A stretch of DNA of 64,000 nucleotides from Yponomeuta sedellus (taxonomy: Eukaryota > Arthropoda > Insecta > Lepidoptera > Yponomeutidae). Below, one piece after another: positions 54,805 through 64,000 of this stretch; positions within the stretch are counted from its first letter, which is position 1; every line of letters starts with the position of its first letter. The notes below the pieces were generated by a model. The model did no database searches and was not told where the DNA came from. It saw only the letters and a list, made by a program, of their open reading frames with translations. A program made the position numbers and the translations under genes. The DNA lies in the NCBI GenBank assembly GCA_934045075.1, contig OW203751.1:5653822-5717821 (forward strand), read 5' to 3'.

Positions 54805-55005
54805 TCTTCAGGCTATATTATGTAGCCCACTGCTGGACATAGCCCTCCCCTAATGAGCGCCATAGCGCCCTGTCTTCAGCTTGCCGCATCCAGCATCTGC
54901 CGGCGGTTTTTCGTAGATCGTCATCCCAACTGGTCGGAGGGCGTTCTACACTACGTTTGCCGAGTCGCGGTCTCCACTCAAGAACACGTTTACTCCAACG
55001 GTTAT
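54805..55005 (-). pseudogene. RTE-clade LINE 3' fragment, open frame
   Basis: The minus strand keeps one open frame for the RTE tail: RWSKRVLEWRPRLGKRSVER, DDLRKTAGRCWMRQAEDRAL and GEGYVQQWAT followed by a stop. It is the best kept RTE end here, but only about 70 codons long. Confidence 0.85.
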
Positions 55006-55539
55006 CGGTAACTGTAATGTAGATATAATTATTATTTATATAAGTAGTAGTTTTTTTTTTAAAATAAATTATCTTTATCTTTTTAAGTAGCGTATTAATG
55101 TTCATATTTGCACCGACTACCCGTCTCTTATTTCCTTCAGAAACTTTATGTCATAAGGTTGTCTGGAAGAAATTGATTATAGCAGTAAAGCTGCCAATTG
55201 TATTTTGTATCTTTACATGTTTTGTAATATATTTATTTTGTATCTTTACGTGTTTTGTAATTATTCTGATGTAGAATAATGACCATTATTATCTTATTTT
55301 TTATCTTTTAAGTACTTATGATTTAATTTTGGAATATTTGCTAAAGTTTTTATATGTTTCATATATCTATGATATAAAAACAATATCTCTTATGTATTAG
55401 AAAACATATATTATTTCAACGCCGTGGTGCTTACCACTCTGAATTTGTATTATTTTGGTTTCTAAGCTGTTTGAAATTTTAACCACAAATTTTTGTGGGC
55501 AATTACTTAAAATAATGTATTATTATATTCGTTTTAATT
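55006..55539. other. No gene seen
   Basis: A short Lep-type repeat end (GTTGTCTGGAAGAAATTG) lies near 55155, related to 6465 and 12525. The rest is AT-rich. Confidence 0.4.
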
Positions 55540-55765
55540 CGCTAAGGACAATTTTAAAAACCTATTTAGGGCTAAAAATTCCACCCATGCCGGGATTCGA
55601 ACCCGCGACCTCTGGCTATCCGTGCCAGCGCTCTTTCCAACTGAGCTAATGGGCGATTCACCGGCATCAGTGAAATTTCGAACCTCTTTACAATATTCTC
55701 TGTATTACGTACAGGCAGCGACTGGGTGAATTTTTTAGCCTCTAAATAGGTTTTAAATAATGTAA
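55540..55765 (-). repeat. tRNA-like repeat T with fold-back
   Basis: Minus-strand copy to the CAGGCAGCGAC part near 55727, then a sudden switch to the plus-strand 3' piece (TTTTTTAGCCTCTAAATAGG). Confidence 0.8.
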
Positions 55766-56711
55766 TCAAAAACCGTTTTTTTTACATTTTTCCCTTGCCA
55801 GTTTTTGAAATTGCACAGCCGAAAAGTAGTATTGTCATATGTTTCACTCACTCAATATACTATGATAAAATTCGGATTGAATCCCCGGTAGGACCAGATA
55901 TGGATTTAACCGGATCCGTCTGGTTGGAGGAAGGAAATAATTGAATCTCAGACAGCAGAAAATAGCTCAACAATGTAGCAAAGAAAATGACTTTTTCATC
56001 CCACCATCTCGGAAAGAGTATTTTTAATCTTCAATATCTGAGTGGAAAAGCCTTTTTTATTCGCTAGAGGATAAAGTAAATTGAATTTAGAACATCGTGT
56101 GCACTAAGTTTGTGAATTAAAAAAATATTACACTCAATTTAAATAACTGTAGCAACGTTACTTTAAAATTTTCTTAATTATACCTTAGTATTATTTTGTT
56201 ATAATTTAAAGATTATTCTGTAATACTTACCTGTCATAATGTAGTAAATAATACCTAAACTGAAATAAAAGTGTACCTATCTTGTGATTGTAAACGTTTT
56301 TTTTTGCATTTAGTCATTTCCTCGCTGAGGTGGAGTGAAAAGTTACGTGTTGCACTCGAGTGCAAAGATTTTTCACCTCGTGCTCCTTTGGTTGCCTCGC
56401 TAACGCTCAGGATTCTAATTTTGAATCACTCGCTGCGCTCGTGATTCAATTTTAGAATCCTTCGCTTGCTCGGTCATCAAAATTGAACACGCGGTTAAAA
56501 AGCAACTTTGCACTCTTGTAAAACAAATAACTATTTAGGCCTTCCGAAGACAGGTTGCAAGACCGCTAACTGCGAAATTACAGTGAGACAGGAAATGGGC
56601 ATTGTCATAAAAATTAAGTTCAGTTTTAAAGCCTGGTCTAACAATTCGATTTTGTCCGCTCTAATGAATTTGCGAAGCGAAAAAATATAACCTGTCTGAA
56701 ACTGAAAGTAA
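55766..56711. other. Unassigned; GC-patterned repeat at 56290-56520
   Basis: 56290-56520 has alternating inverted motifs (GATTCTAATTTTGAATCACT, GTGATTCAATTTTAGAATCC) and CGCTGCGCTCG. It looks like a repeat but has no second copy in the window. The rest shows nothing recognised. Confidence 0.35.
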
Positions 56712-56855
56712 TTTGATTTGATAACTTCTGACAGTAAGGCCCGCCACTGTCTTACAATCCTCCACCAACCCGGACTTGTCCCCTGTGGTGGAGTATGGCC
56801 TAACCTTCCTGCGATGCAGGAAGAGACCCTTGCCTCAGCAGTGGGGACATACAAA
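56712..56855 (+). mobile_element. 5S-derived SINE, 3' half, then a (TTTGA)n tail piece
   Basis: TTGATAACTTCTGACAGTAA to GTGGGGACATACAAAG. Further on, 56990-57010 has the (TTTGA)n tail common on insect LINE 3' ends. Confidence 0.8.
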
Positions 56856-57277
56856 GACAAATTAAAATTCAAATCATTTTACTTCAACGTAAAGAATCTA
56901 CATTCTGTTTGCTGAATGTCAAACAATGTAAAATGTAAGCCGCCGCCTTCGGGCCGTATTGTAGTGCTGTATTATACGCCAATAAACTTATTTGATTTGA
57001 TTTGATTTGAAAAGCCAGCGAAAAAAAAACTCCACTCTGACCATGTTTTCTCAAGTCATCTTAAAACCAAATACATCAGTTGTCATATGTAAACCTAATA
57101 ACATATCTTACCTAATATTAAAATGTGATTTTTATGAGTGTGTTTGAAAATTTGTCCCTCAATAACGGCTGAATGGTGTTACTTAAAACTTGGCGTGCAG
57201 ATAGATAGAGTTCTGAATTGAGCCATAGAATACTTGATATCCCGGTAATACGTTCCCGTGGGATAATATTTTATTAC

Positions 57278-57378
57278 CAACCCGGACTTGGCCCCCGTGG
57301 TGGAGTATGGCCTAACCTTCCTGCAATGCAGGAAGAGACCCGTGCCTTAGCAGTGGGGACGTACAAGGGTTGATATCG
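57278..57378 (+). mobile_element. 5S-derived SINE, 3' end fragment
   Basis: ACCAACCCGGACTTGGCCCC to GTACAAGGGTTGATATCG. Confidence 0.85.
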
Positions 57379-57651
57379 AATATTTTTTGTTTCTGTAATC
57401 TTTTTTCAAGCCAAACTCTACGGTATCTATTTATTGCATTGCCATGGTAACAAAAATTGTATAAACGGTTTGTGGCGATTTGAAAACAATGATTAGGACT
57501 ATGGACGTTGTTGTTTCACAAATGTTAGAGCACTCGCCCACGGCGACTTTTCGCAGAGATGCAGTAGCGATGCTGTCACGGGTTTGCATTGATACTGCCG
57601 CGATGTGGTCGCTAGCTGTGTGCCCTTGCCCACGTAACCACGATTCAGTCG

Positions 57652-57895
57652 CAAGTCCGGGTTGGAAAGACAGTGCCGGGCCTTACTGCCAGAAGTTATC
57701 AAGCCGCCCATAAAGCCTTTGACATGGCTTAACGACTGCCATTACATGACAACTCGCACCAACGACTTAACGCGCCTTGCTAAGCACGGAAGCACCTGGA
57801 GAAGGTCACCCATTCTGCACCTGACCGCGCCTATTGTTGCTTAACTCAAGTGATTGTTTCCAATCACTCGGTTCGATTAGGCCACGAGTGCATCA
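57652..57895 (-). mobile_element. 5S-derived SINE lacking its 3' end
   Basis: From CAAGTCCGGGTTGG to GGCCACGAGTGCATC. The neighbouring 57480-57650 has a moderately GC-rich open stretch on both strands that I cannot identify. Confidence 0.8.
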
Positions 57896-57899
57896 TTTT

Positions 57900-58770
57900 A
57901 AGTATCTTCGTCTAAGTAATAATTTAGGTACCGTATTTGCGTACATTGCACCCTCTAGGCATCATTAACCCTTACTTTCTATTCAATAAATATAGGTAAT
58001 TATGCATAAGTCAGTAAAAAAATATATTAGGTCAATAGGTAGGTAAGTGGATTGATTTACACTCTGAAACGAGGTCGAAAAGCTGCCCGCAAAGAATTAA
58101 AAACTTTTTCAGGAGGGCCTTGTCTACGTTTCGCATCAGGCCGCGTCAGCCCTTTTGGAAAAAAGAAAAAGTAAATATTTCTTCTAAGCCGTTTAATGGC
58201 TTGCACTGCCACTGTTTCGAATCGAGTCTTTACCAGATTGTATTCGTAAAGTTTTTTCGATTCGATTATAATAGTTTTTTTTTCGGGCTAAGTTTCCTCG
58301 TTTGCATTCGCGCCGCCCATAAATCAGACAAAAGAACATTCAGATGAAACGCCTTGTAAAATAAGGATAGTATCTTGTATCCCTGTCTTATTTACATACA
58401 AATCCTTGAGTTATATTTTCTTGTATTTATCTATTCTCTTATTTGTACTAAATAACCTAGATCATTAAGTTTTTTATGTATTTTTAAGATGTATTAGGTG
58501 CAATAAAAAGTAGTGATCTAATGTTATTTCACTTAATCCTATCATCTAGGAAAGGCCTGTTTATAAGCGAATAAAATAGGGTGTAAAAAATCCATTTACG
58601 CAAAGAATTTCCGATCAAACCTGAGTTTGTATAATGTACTACTTACTGCCGAAAAGAGTATCTAATGGTTCTAAGAAATATGCCTAGCTCGCTAGGCAGA
58701 TTACTGGTTGCAGCTGGATCAGGATGGCTGAGGACAGGAAATATGATGTGCCATGTTATTATGATGAATC
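57900..58770. other. No gene seen
   Basis: AT-rich; no repeat or exon recognised. Confidence 0.4.
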
Positions 58771-58935
58771 TTTCTCTCTCACCATCTCTTTCTCTCTCTC
58801 TCTCTGTCTGTCCGTCCGTCCGTCCGTCCGTCCGTCCGTCCGTTCGTTCGTTTGTTTGTTTGTTTGTTTGTTTGTTTGTTTGTTTGTTTGTTGGTTTGTT
58901 GGTTTGTTTATTTGTTTGTTTGTTTGTTTTTTTTC
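58771..58935. repeat. Compound microsatellite
   Basis: (TC)n, then (GTCC)n, then (TTGT)n in succession. Confidence 0.9.
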
Positions 58936-59439
58936 TTCTTTCCTTCCTTTCTTCCTTCCTGGTAAATAGGAGTTCCTTTGGGACTTGGAAATCGAACGAA
59001 GGAAAGGTGGATGGAAGCAAACAAATGCCTGACGTTAGTTTCGGGTAATATTTACGGTTTATTTGTTTACGTTACGCTTGTTGGCGTAAGGGTGGGAATA
59101 GACTGGGTTGATGTTAAATTGGGTTTTTATTTAGATATTTATGGAACGGGTCTAATCGCGATTATTTTTTTAACCAAACCTAATTACCATATTCACAGTT
59201 CCTGTTTTAGGACCAGTTGTTCACCGCGAGTTTTCTCAAGATTTTCGCAAAGGGTAACAAAAACACACATTTGAAATAGAGTTGAGAAGTCTATTTTAGT
59301 TAGGATCGATTTATTTAGATTGAAGGTCTAATAATCTCTAAAGTAGCTTTAGACTCACCGGTAAGCCTATTTTAGATCACAGATTTGACCTCAAACGATA
59401 CAGTCGTACAAAACTAACTTTGCGGAGGACTAAATATAG

Positions 59440-59965
59440 AAGACTAACTGCTACCCACGACTTCGTTGGCGAAGAAATATTGATATGTATTTTTCGGTAT
59501 AAAAAAAAGCCTATTTACTATACCAGAATATAATCTATCTCTGTGCCGAGTTTCACCCTAATCGTCGCAGTTATTCTGGGGTGATTGAGTAACATCCATA
59601 CATGCACACAAACTTTCATACATACCTACATACATAACCTCACGCCTGTATCCCAGAGGGGTAGGCAGAGACCAGGCACTGCCACCTGCCACGATCCTGA
59701 AACATCAACGCTTCATCACCGACGCTTCATCTACGTTCATAAGTCGTCGCATGCACGCACCCTGGTTCCGGGTACCTTTTATCTTCCCCTTTGCTAATAC
59801 ATCCCCTATTTGTGTAAACGATGCCTTGCACTCCATTGTGTGCAGCCAAATCATCTCCAAAAGAGCTAGATTGGCTATTCATAATGGTGTGCTGGTCCCA
59901 ACACTTACGAGTATGTATGGTAGCGAGACTCGGGTGTGGCGGTACGAAGTTTGCTGGGTCAGCTA
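59440..59965 (+). mobile_element. Lep1-like piece, repeat Y, LINE fragment, Helitron end
   Basis: 59440-59636: Lep1-type sequence (CTACCCACGACTTCGTTGGC, GTTATTCTGGGGTGATTGAG). 59637-59820: repeat Y. 59820-59935: LINE RT fragment reading SKRARLAIHNGVLVPTLTS. 59937-59965: Helitron 3' end (GCGGTACGAAGTTTGCTGGG). Confidence 0.6.
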
Positions 59966-60183
59966 TTTATAATATATTGTCACACGAAAAAAAAACGCCA
60001 CTCGATAAGCCATTTTCTAAGTTGTAATTCAAATAACAAGTCGCACACAATGTGAAAGGCCCTAACAAACTCCCCTAATCCGAAATCGATAGACGCATGT
60101 GCTCACAAAAGAACTGCAAATATTTACCAACGCAATTATACGGATAGCAACGACATGTCATTTATTTATTACAGCGATGGCAG

Positions 60184-60595
60184 CGCAACATACATAAATA
60201 TATACATACATGCATGCATGCAAACATGAATGCATGCATGCATGCATACATACATACATACATACATACATACATACATACATACATACATACATACATA
60301 CATACATACATACATACATACATACATACATACATACATACATACATACATACATACATACATACATACATACATACATACATACATACATACATACATA
60401 CATACATACATACATACATACATACATACATACATACATACATAACCTCACGCCTGTATCCCAGATGGGTAGGCAGACACCAGGGACTGCCACTTGCCAC
60501 GATCCTGACAGATCACTTTCGCTTCATCAACGTTCATAAGTCGTTGCATGCACGCACGCCGGTTCTGTGTACTTTTGATCTTTCCCTTTGCTAAT
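60184..60595 (+). repeat. (CATA)n microsatellite joined to repeat Y
   Basis: About 50 CATA units (60240-60443, with CATG variants at the left end) run directly into CCTCACGCCTGTATCCCAGA of repeat Y (60444-60595). Confidence 0.9.
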
Positions 60596-60604
60596 AATAA
60601 TAAT

Positions 60605-60860
60605 AATATTGGCCTTTTTGCATCTACTTAATGAGATGATTTATACAGCGTCCAGTGGTATCTTCACTCACACTAGATGGGTGAAGGGACCACTCCGACG
60701 CTGTAGTGCCTGGGTCATGGTTTTATAGATGGTGAAGGCTTGCCCAGCACCTATACCATCCTGACAGCTTAGTCGGCCTAGTCCACAGGAAAGACTAGTC
60801 AATACGTGCGGAGCCAACCAAGCCGCGGGATTTCTTACGAGGTTTTCCTTCACGTTTAGC
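60605..60860 (+). repeat. Repeat Z copy
   Basis: Very close to 28440-28690, extended by CAACCAAGCCGCGGGATTTC. Confidence 0.75.
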
Positions 60861-61139
60861 GTGCCTATTGGGGTGTCTGAAATTGGGGCATTTCTGAAAT
60901 AACCCTGTACAACGTCTTGCCAGAGTCAAAAGCGACCATCTGTTTGTACCTTACTCTGTGTCTTTGCTTAGTGTAAATAATGGTCTCATTTTCTTTGTTC
61001 CCACATTTAAATCTGTGTCTCATCTCTTCCCCGCAATCAGCTAATGAATTATGAAACAACGTTTGTGTTACATTTATTTTGTAGACGTGAGGGTAAAGAT
61101 AAGTAAGTAAGAAAAACACCGTGAGGATATCACTATTCT

Positions 61140-61722
61140 TATTTTTAATGCACTAACCCGTGCTAAGGAACAAATTTAAAAACCTATTTAGAGGCTAAAA
61201 ATTTAACCCATGCCGGGATTCGAACCCGCAACCTCTGGCTATCCGTGCCAGCGCTCTACCAATTGAGCCAATGGGCGACTCACGGCATCAGTGAAATTTC
61301 GAACCTCTTTACAATATTCTCTGTATTACGTACAGGCAGCGACATCTGACTTAAGCAAATTGCATTACTTACAGCCCCGACTACCTACTTTGCAGTTAGG
61401 TTTTAACATCGGAACGATATCACTGTACCCACATGATTACACTATTTTTATTTTTATGCCACACCTGGCCATAAAGTGGCTTTTTCCGCACGCTGCGCGT
61501 ACGGAAAAAGCCGCTTTCTGGCCAAGTGTAGACATAAAAAGATGTACACAACACGGGAGGTAATAAAGAAAGCTCTCGATCGCATATTTACGTCCCTCGC
61601 TTGCAGCTCGGGCCGCAAACTTCTGCGATCTCGGCCTTCCTTTGTATTACCACCCTAGTTGTGTAATGTACTATTAATGCACTAACCCGTGCTAAGGAAC
61701 AAATTTAAAAACCTATTTATGA
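61140..61722 (-). repeat. tRNA-like repeat T split by repeat V
   Basis: Minus-strand unit 61140-61455. Repeat V (61456-61674) sits at the unit boundary. The next unit starts at 61675 (AATGCACTAACCCGTGCTAA) and breaks off at 61722. Confidence 0.85.
61456..61674 (+). repeat. Hairpin-bearing repeat V
   Basis: TGCCACACCTGGCCATAAAG to TTGTGTAATGTACTATT. Holds the TGGCTTTTTCCG hairpin. An inverted copy is at 51902-52125. Confidence 0.8.
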
Positions 61723-61889
61723 GGATATCTGAGTGTCTGAGGTGTTTGCGTACCTCAGCGTTTAAAATTGCCAATGCGCAGTGGGCACGCGTAGTAATTA
61801 AGCCCAACTCTCTCTGAGAGAAGGTCTGTGCCCTGTACTGAGTATATATACTACATAAAAAAGGTATTTGTTAATGATTCGCGATACTC

Positions 61890-62250
61890 ATACATACCTA
61901 GTTATATATTAAACGGGTCCAATCGCGATTATTTATTAGGCAAAACGTTATCACCTTATTTCCCGACATTTCGGCAGCGTTGCAGATGCCGTGCTCTCGG
62001 GTAAACTGAAGTGGCGAGTACAGTGAATTTTTAGTCAACGTCGGGAAAGAAGCTAATTACGTTTTTATTTTTCATTTTAATGCACTAACCCGTGCTTAGG
62101 GCAATTTTAAAAACCTATTTAGAGGCTAACAATTCCATCCATGCCGGGATTCGAATCAGCGACCTCTGGCTATCCGTGCCAGCGCTCTTTCCAACTGAGC
62201 TAATGGGCGACTCACCGGCATTAGTGAAGTTTCAAACGTCTTTACAATAT
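61890..62250 (-). repeat. AAACGGGT repeat followed by a repeat T copy
   Basis: 61890-62055: ATATTAAACGGGTCCAATCG, TTTCCCGACATTTCGGCAGC. 62084-62250: minus-strand T copy with the B-box region changed (GATTCGAATCAGC). Confidence 0.75.
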
Positions 62251-62639
62251 TTTTACCTAATAAATAACCCCGATTATACCCGTCTATGTAACGGTGCGAA
62301 CCTCTTTACACCATTTTTATTTCGTTTTCCCTCTATCATTTTCAGATATTTAAATTACGTCACAAATTTTTCGATTTCCCTTATTTTTCATTTAAATACT
62401 CTTTGATTACAACTATACCCTTCGTCCAGATCTGACTATTTTACCTACTCATCCGTTTTTATCCAGTTTTTCTGTTTTATTTTAAAATAACTATCTACAA
62501 ATAAAACAACACCTGAAGTCGTTCCAGTGTTTATTATATTTATAAAAGTATATACAGCATTTCTACTATATACATAAAAAAGGCTTACATGCACGTTACA
62601 TGCAAACCTACTAGTCAACTAGTCTGCACTAGTCCACTG

Positions 62640-63123
62640 CTGGATATAGACCTCCCACAAGGGACGTTCCTTCTATCCTCTATCATCCTCATCCATACAC
62701 TGCCAGAAACCTGCTTCCTGTTATGACCTACGGAGCCCAGTCGTGAACACTCACAAAACGGTTGGTCCACCAGTTCAAAGTCGCTCAGCGAGAAACCTAG
62801 GCTCTGAGTTTCTCTGAAGGACCGGATTCGTAACGAATGCATCCGACAGGGAACTAAAGTTATCGACATAGCTCACAGAATTAGCGAGCTAAAGTGGCAG
62901 TCGGCTGGTCATATCTCGAGATGAACCGACAGCCGTTGGAGTAAACGTGTTCTTGAGTGGAGATTGCGACTCGGCAAACCGACTAGGTGGGATGATTTGC
63001 GATTGCGATTTGCGAAAAACTGCAGGCAGGTGCTGGATGCGGCAAGCTGAAGACAGGGCGCTATGGTGCTTATTAGGGAAGGGCTATGTCCAGCAGTGGA
63101 CAAGTATAACCTGACGATGATGA
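62640..63123 (+). pseudogene. RTE-clade LINE 3' fragment with rearranged start
   Basis: 62785-63123 encodes the RTE tail in pieces (IRNECIRQGTKVID, ISELKWQSAGHIS, RWSKRVLEWRLRLGKP) with an in-frame stop and an internal ATTTGCGATTGCG duplication near 62995. It ends GTCCAGCAGTGGACAAGTAT and GATGATGATGA. The first part (62640-62780) contains an inverted CACTAGTCCACTGCTGGATA end. Confidence 0.8.
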
Positions 63124-63744
63124 TGAACCTGCCTCAGATCGTTGGTCCACCGAGCGTATACATCCACGAACTGGCAAACATAGCGCAGTACACCCACTGC
63201 GCTATGTTCAGTTCATTGCCAGTTCAGGGCCAGTTGGTGGTGGCCACTCAAGAACCTTTGCATCCTATGCCACGACAAACCATGCCATGCACTAAGGGTT
63301 AAGTGTTGAATAGTTTGCGTTACAATCGGCCAAGACAACCTCACTCCACGGGATAAGAAGAGAAACGCACCAGCCCCCACAAACCTCAGTCCAGCAGTAG
63401 CTAAACGTGGGCTGATAGAACGGATTGAATACAATACAAAATCAAAGGCCAGTTTCAGAAAAAACACCGAAACAGGAAGAAAACATAAAAAGACCATTTC
63501 CCACATTATTATTGCGGCATAATACGAAAAGAAGGCTTTCACGGAAAAAATGGGAACGTAATTACGCACCGCCCAACGAAAGGAAATAAAGTGTGTTATC
63601 TCCCACACAAAGAGGTATTGTAACATGATTTGGAGGTAGACAGTGGATACTCCATTTAAGGCCCGCCGCACACAATTGCCACGCCTCAGATGAAACCCCA
63701 AAACGTCGGAATAAGAGTCGGCGCACACCAGTCGAACTGCAGTT
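63124..63744. other. No gene recognised
   Basis: A small palindrome (CATAGCGCAGTACACCCACT, then GCGCTATG) lies at 63178-63210. Other reading frames show no recognisable content. Confidence 0.4.
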
Positions 63745-63900
63745 GCACAATACAGAGAGTATTATGAAGAGGTTCGAAATTTCACTGATGTCAGGTAGTC
63801 GCCTATTAGCCCAGTTGGGAGAGCGCTGGCACGGTTAGCCAGAGGTCGCGGGTTCGAGTGGCATGGATGGAACTGTTAGCCTCTAAATAGATTTTTAAAA
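63745..63900 (+). repeat. tRNA-like repeat T, diverged copy
   Basis: AATACAGAGAGTATTATGAA, A-box region CTATTAGCCCAGTTGGGAGA, damaged B box (GGGTTCGAGTGGC), ending CCTCTAAATAGATTTTTAAA. Confidence 0.8.
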
Positions 63901-64000
63901 TAATAAAAGGTTTATTTCATCAACTTAAGGTTCATCCCTTCCTCCAATAGCATCCACGGACCCTCTGCCAACTCAACTATATTGTCCAACTAACTGGTCC
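63901..64000 (-). other. Possible 3' end of an element or gene running off the window
   Basis: The minus strand reads toward GATGAAATAAACCTTTTATT, i.e. an AATAAA signal after an open stretch including GRGSVDAIGGRDEP and a stop. This resembles a LINE polyprotein end, but only 100 bp are visible. Confidence 0.3.

Noticed and set aside
60158..60594. Frames rich in MYVC or HTYI repeats.
   Set aside because: They are translations of the (CATA)n microsatellite.

Overview
The window is repeat-saturated, AT-rich nuclear DNA of an insect, most probably a moth or butterfly. The case rests on three element types: short Helitrons of the Lep1/MINE-1 kind (TC start, CTAG end), RTE-clade LINE tails of the type described from Heliconius, and abundant tRNA-headed SINEs. 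No complete host gene is visible. One small, GC-rich, splice-bounded exon (14340-14441, minus strand) is the best evidence for a host gene; a second candidate lies at 50752-50840. The rest reads as introns or intergenic DNA filled by nested mobile elements.

Layout. 1-8 kb: SINE copies, an AT palindrome, LINE tails, and a block (3449-4448) duplicated at 8511-12524. 8.7-11.8 kb: a decayed PIF/Harbinger transposon with a transposase gene, whose middle part is inverted in place, and a Myb/SANT-like accessory gene; it sits inside the second copy of the duplicated block. 12.6-14.1 kb: a tRNA-like tandem/fold-back repeat and 5S-rRNA-derived SINEs. 14.5-26.6 kb: a three-layer nest. An RTE tail is split by a 5.25-kb Ty3/gypsy element (minus strand, LTRs differing at one base by eye, GCTAT target duplication). 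Its left LTR is split in turn by two Jockey-clade LINEs inserted at exactly the same site: a 1.4-kb 5'-truncated copy and a 5.1-kb full-length copy with both ORFs open. 26.9-40 kb: fold-back DNA elements, a LINE fragment, a cluster of 5S-derived SINEs, a tandem array of palindromic MITE units, and AT-rich inverted repeats. 40-64 kb: more SINEs, Helitrons, RTE tails, a TA-flanked MITE with its empty site preserved nearby, and long microsatellites.

How the parts work together. Only the Jockey copy (ORF1 nucleic-acid-binding protein, ORF2 endonuclease/reverse transcriptase) and perhaps the gypsy pol look recently active. The gypsy gag is frameshifted. The SINEs, MITEs and small Helitrons encode nothing and must have been moved by enzymes supplied elsewhere. 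The most distinctive signals are a high-copy 5S-rRNA-derived SINE (about 20 pieces in 64 kb) and a tRNA-like repeat of about 307 bp that occurs tandemly, with shifted end points and with fold-back junctions. All identities, copy counts and alignments were made by eye.
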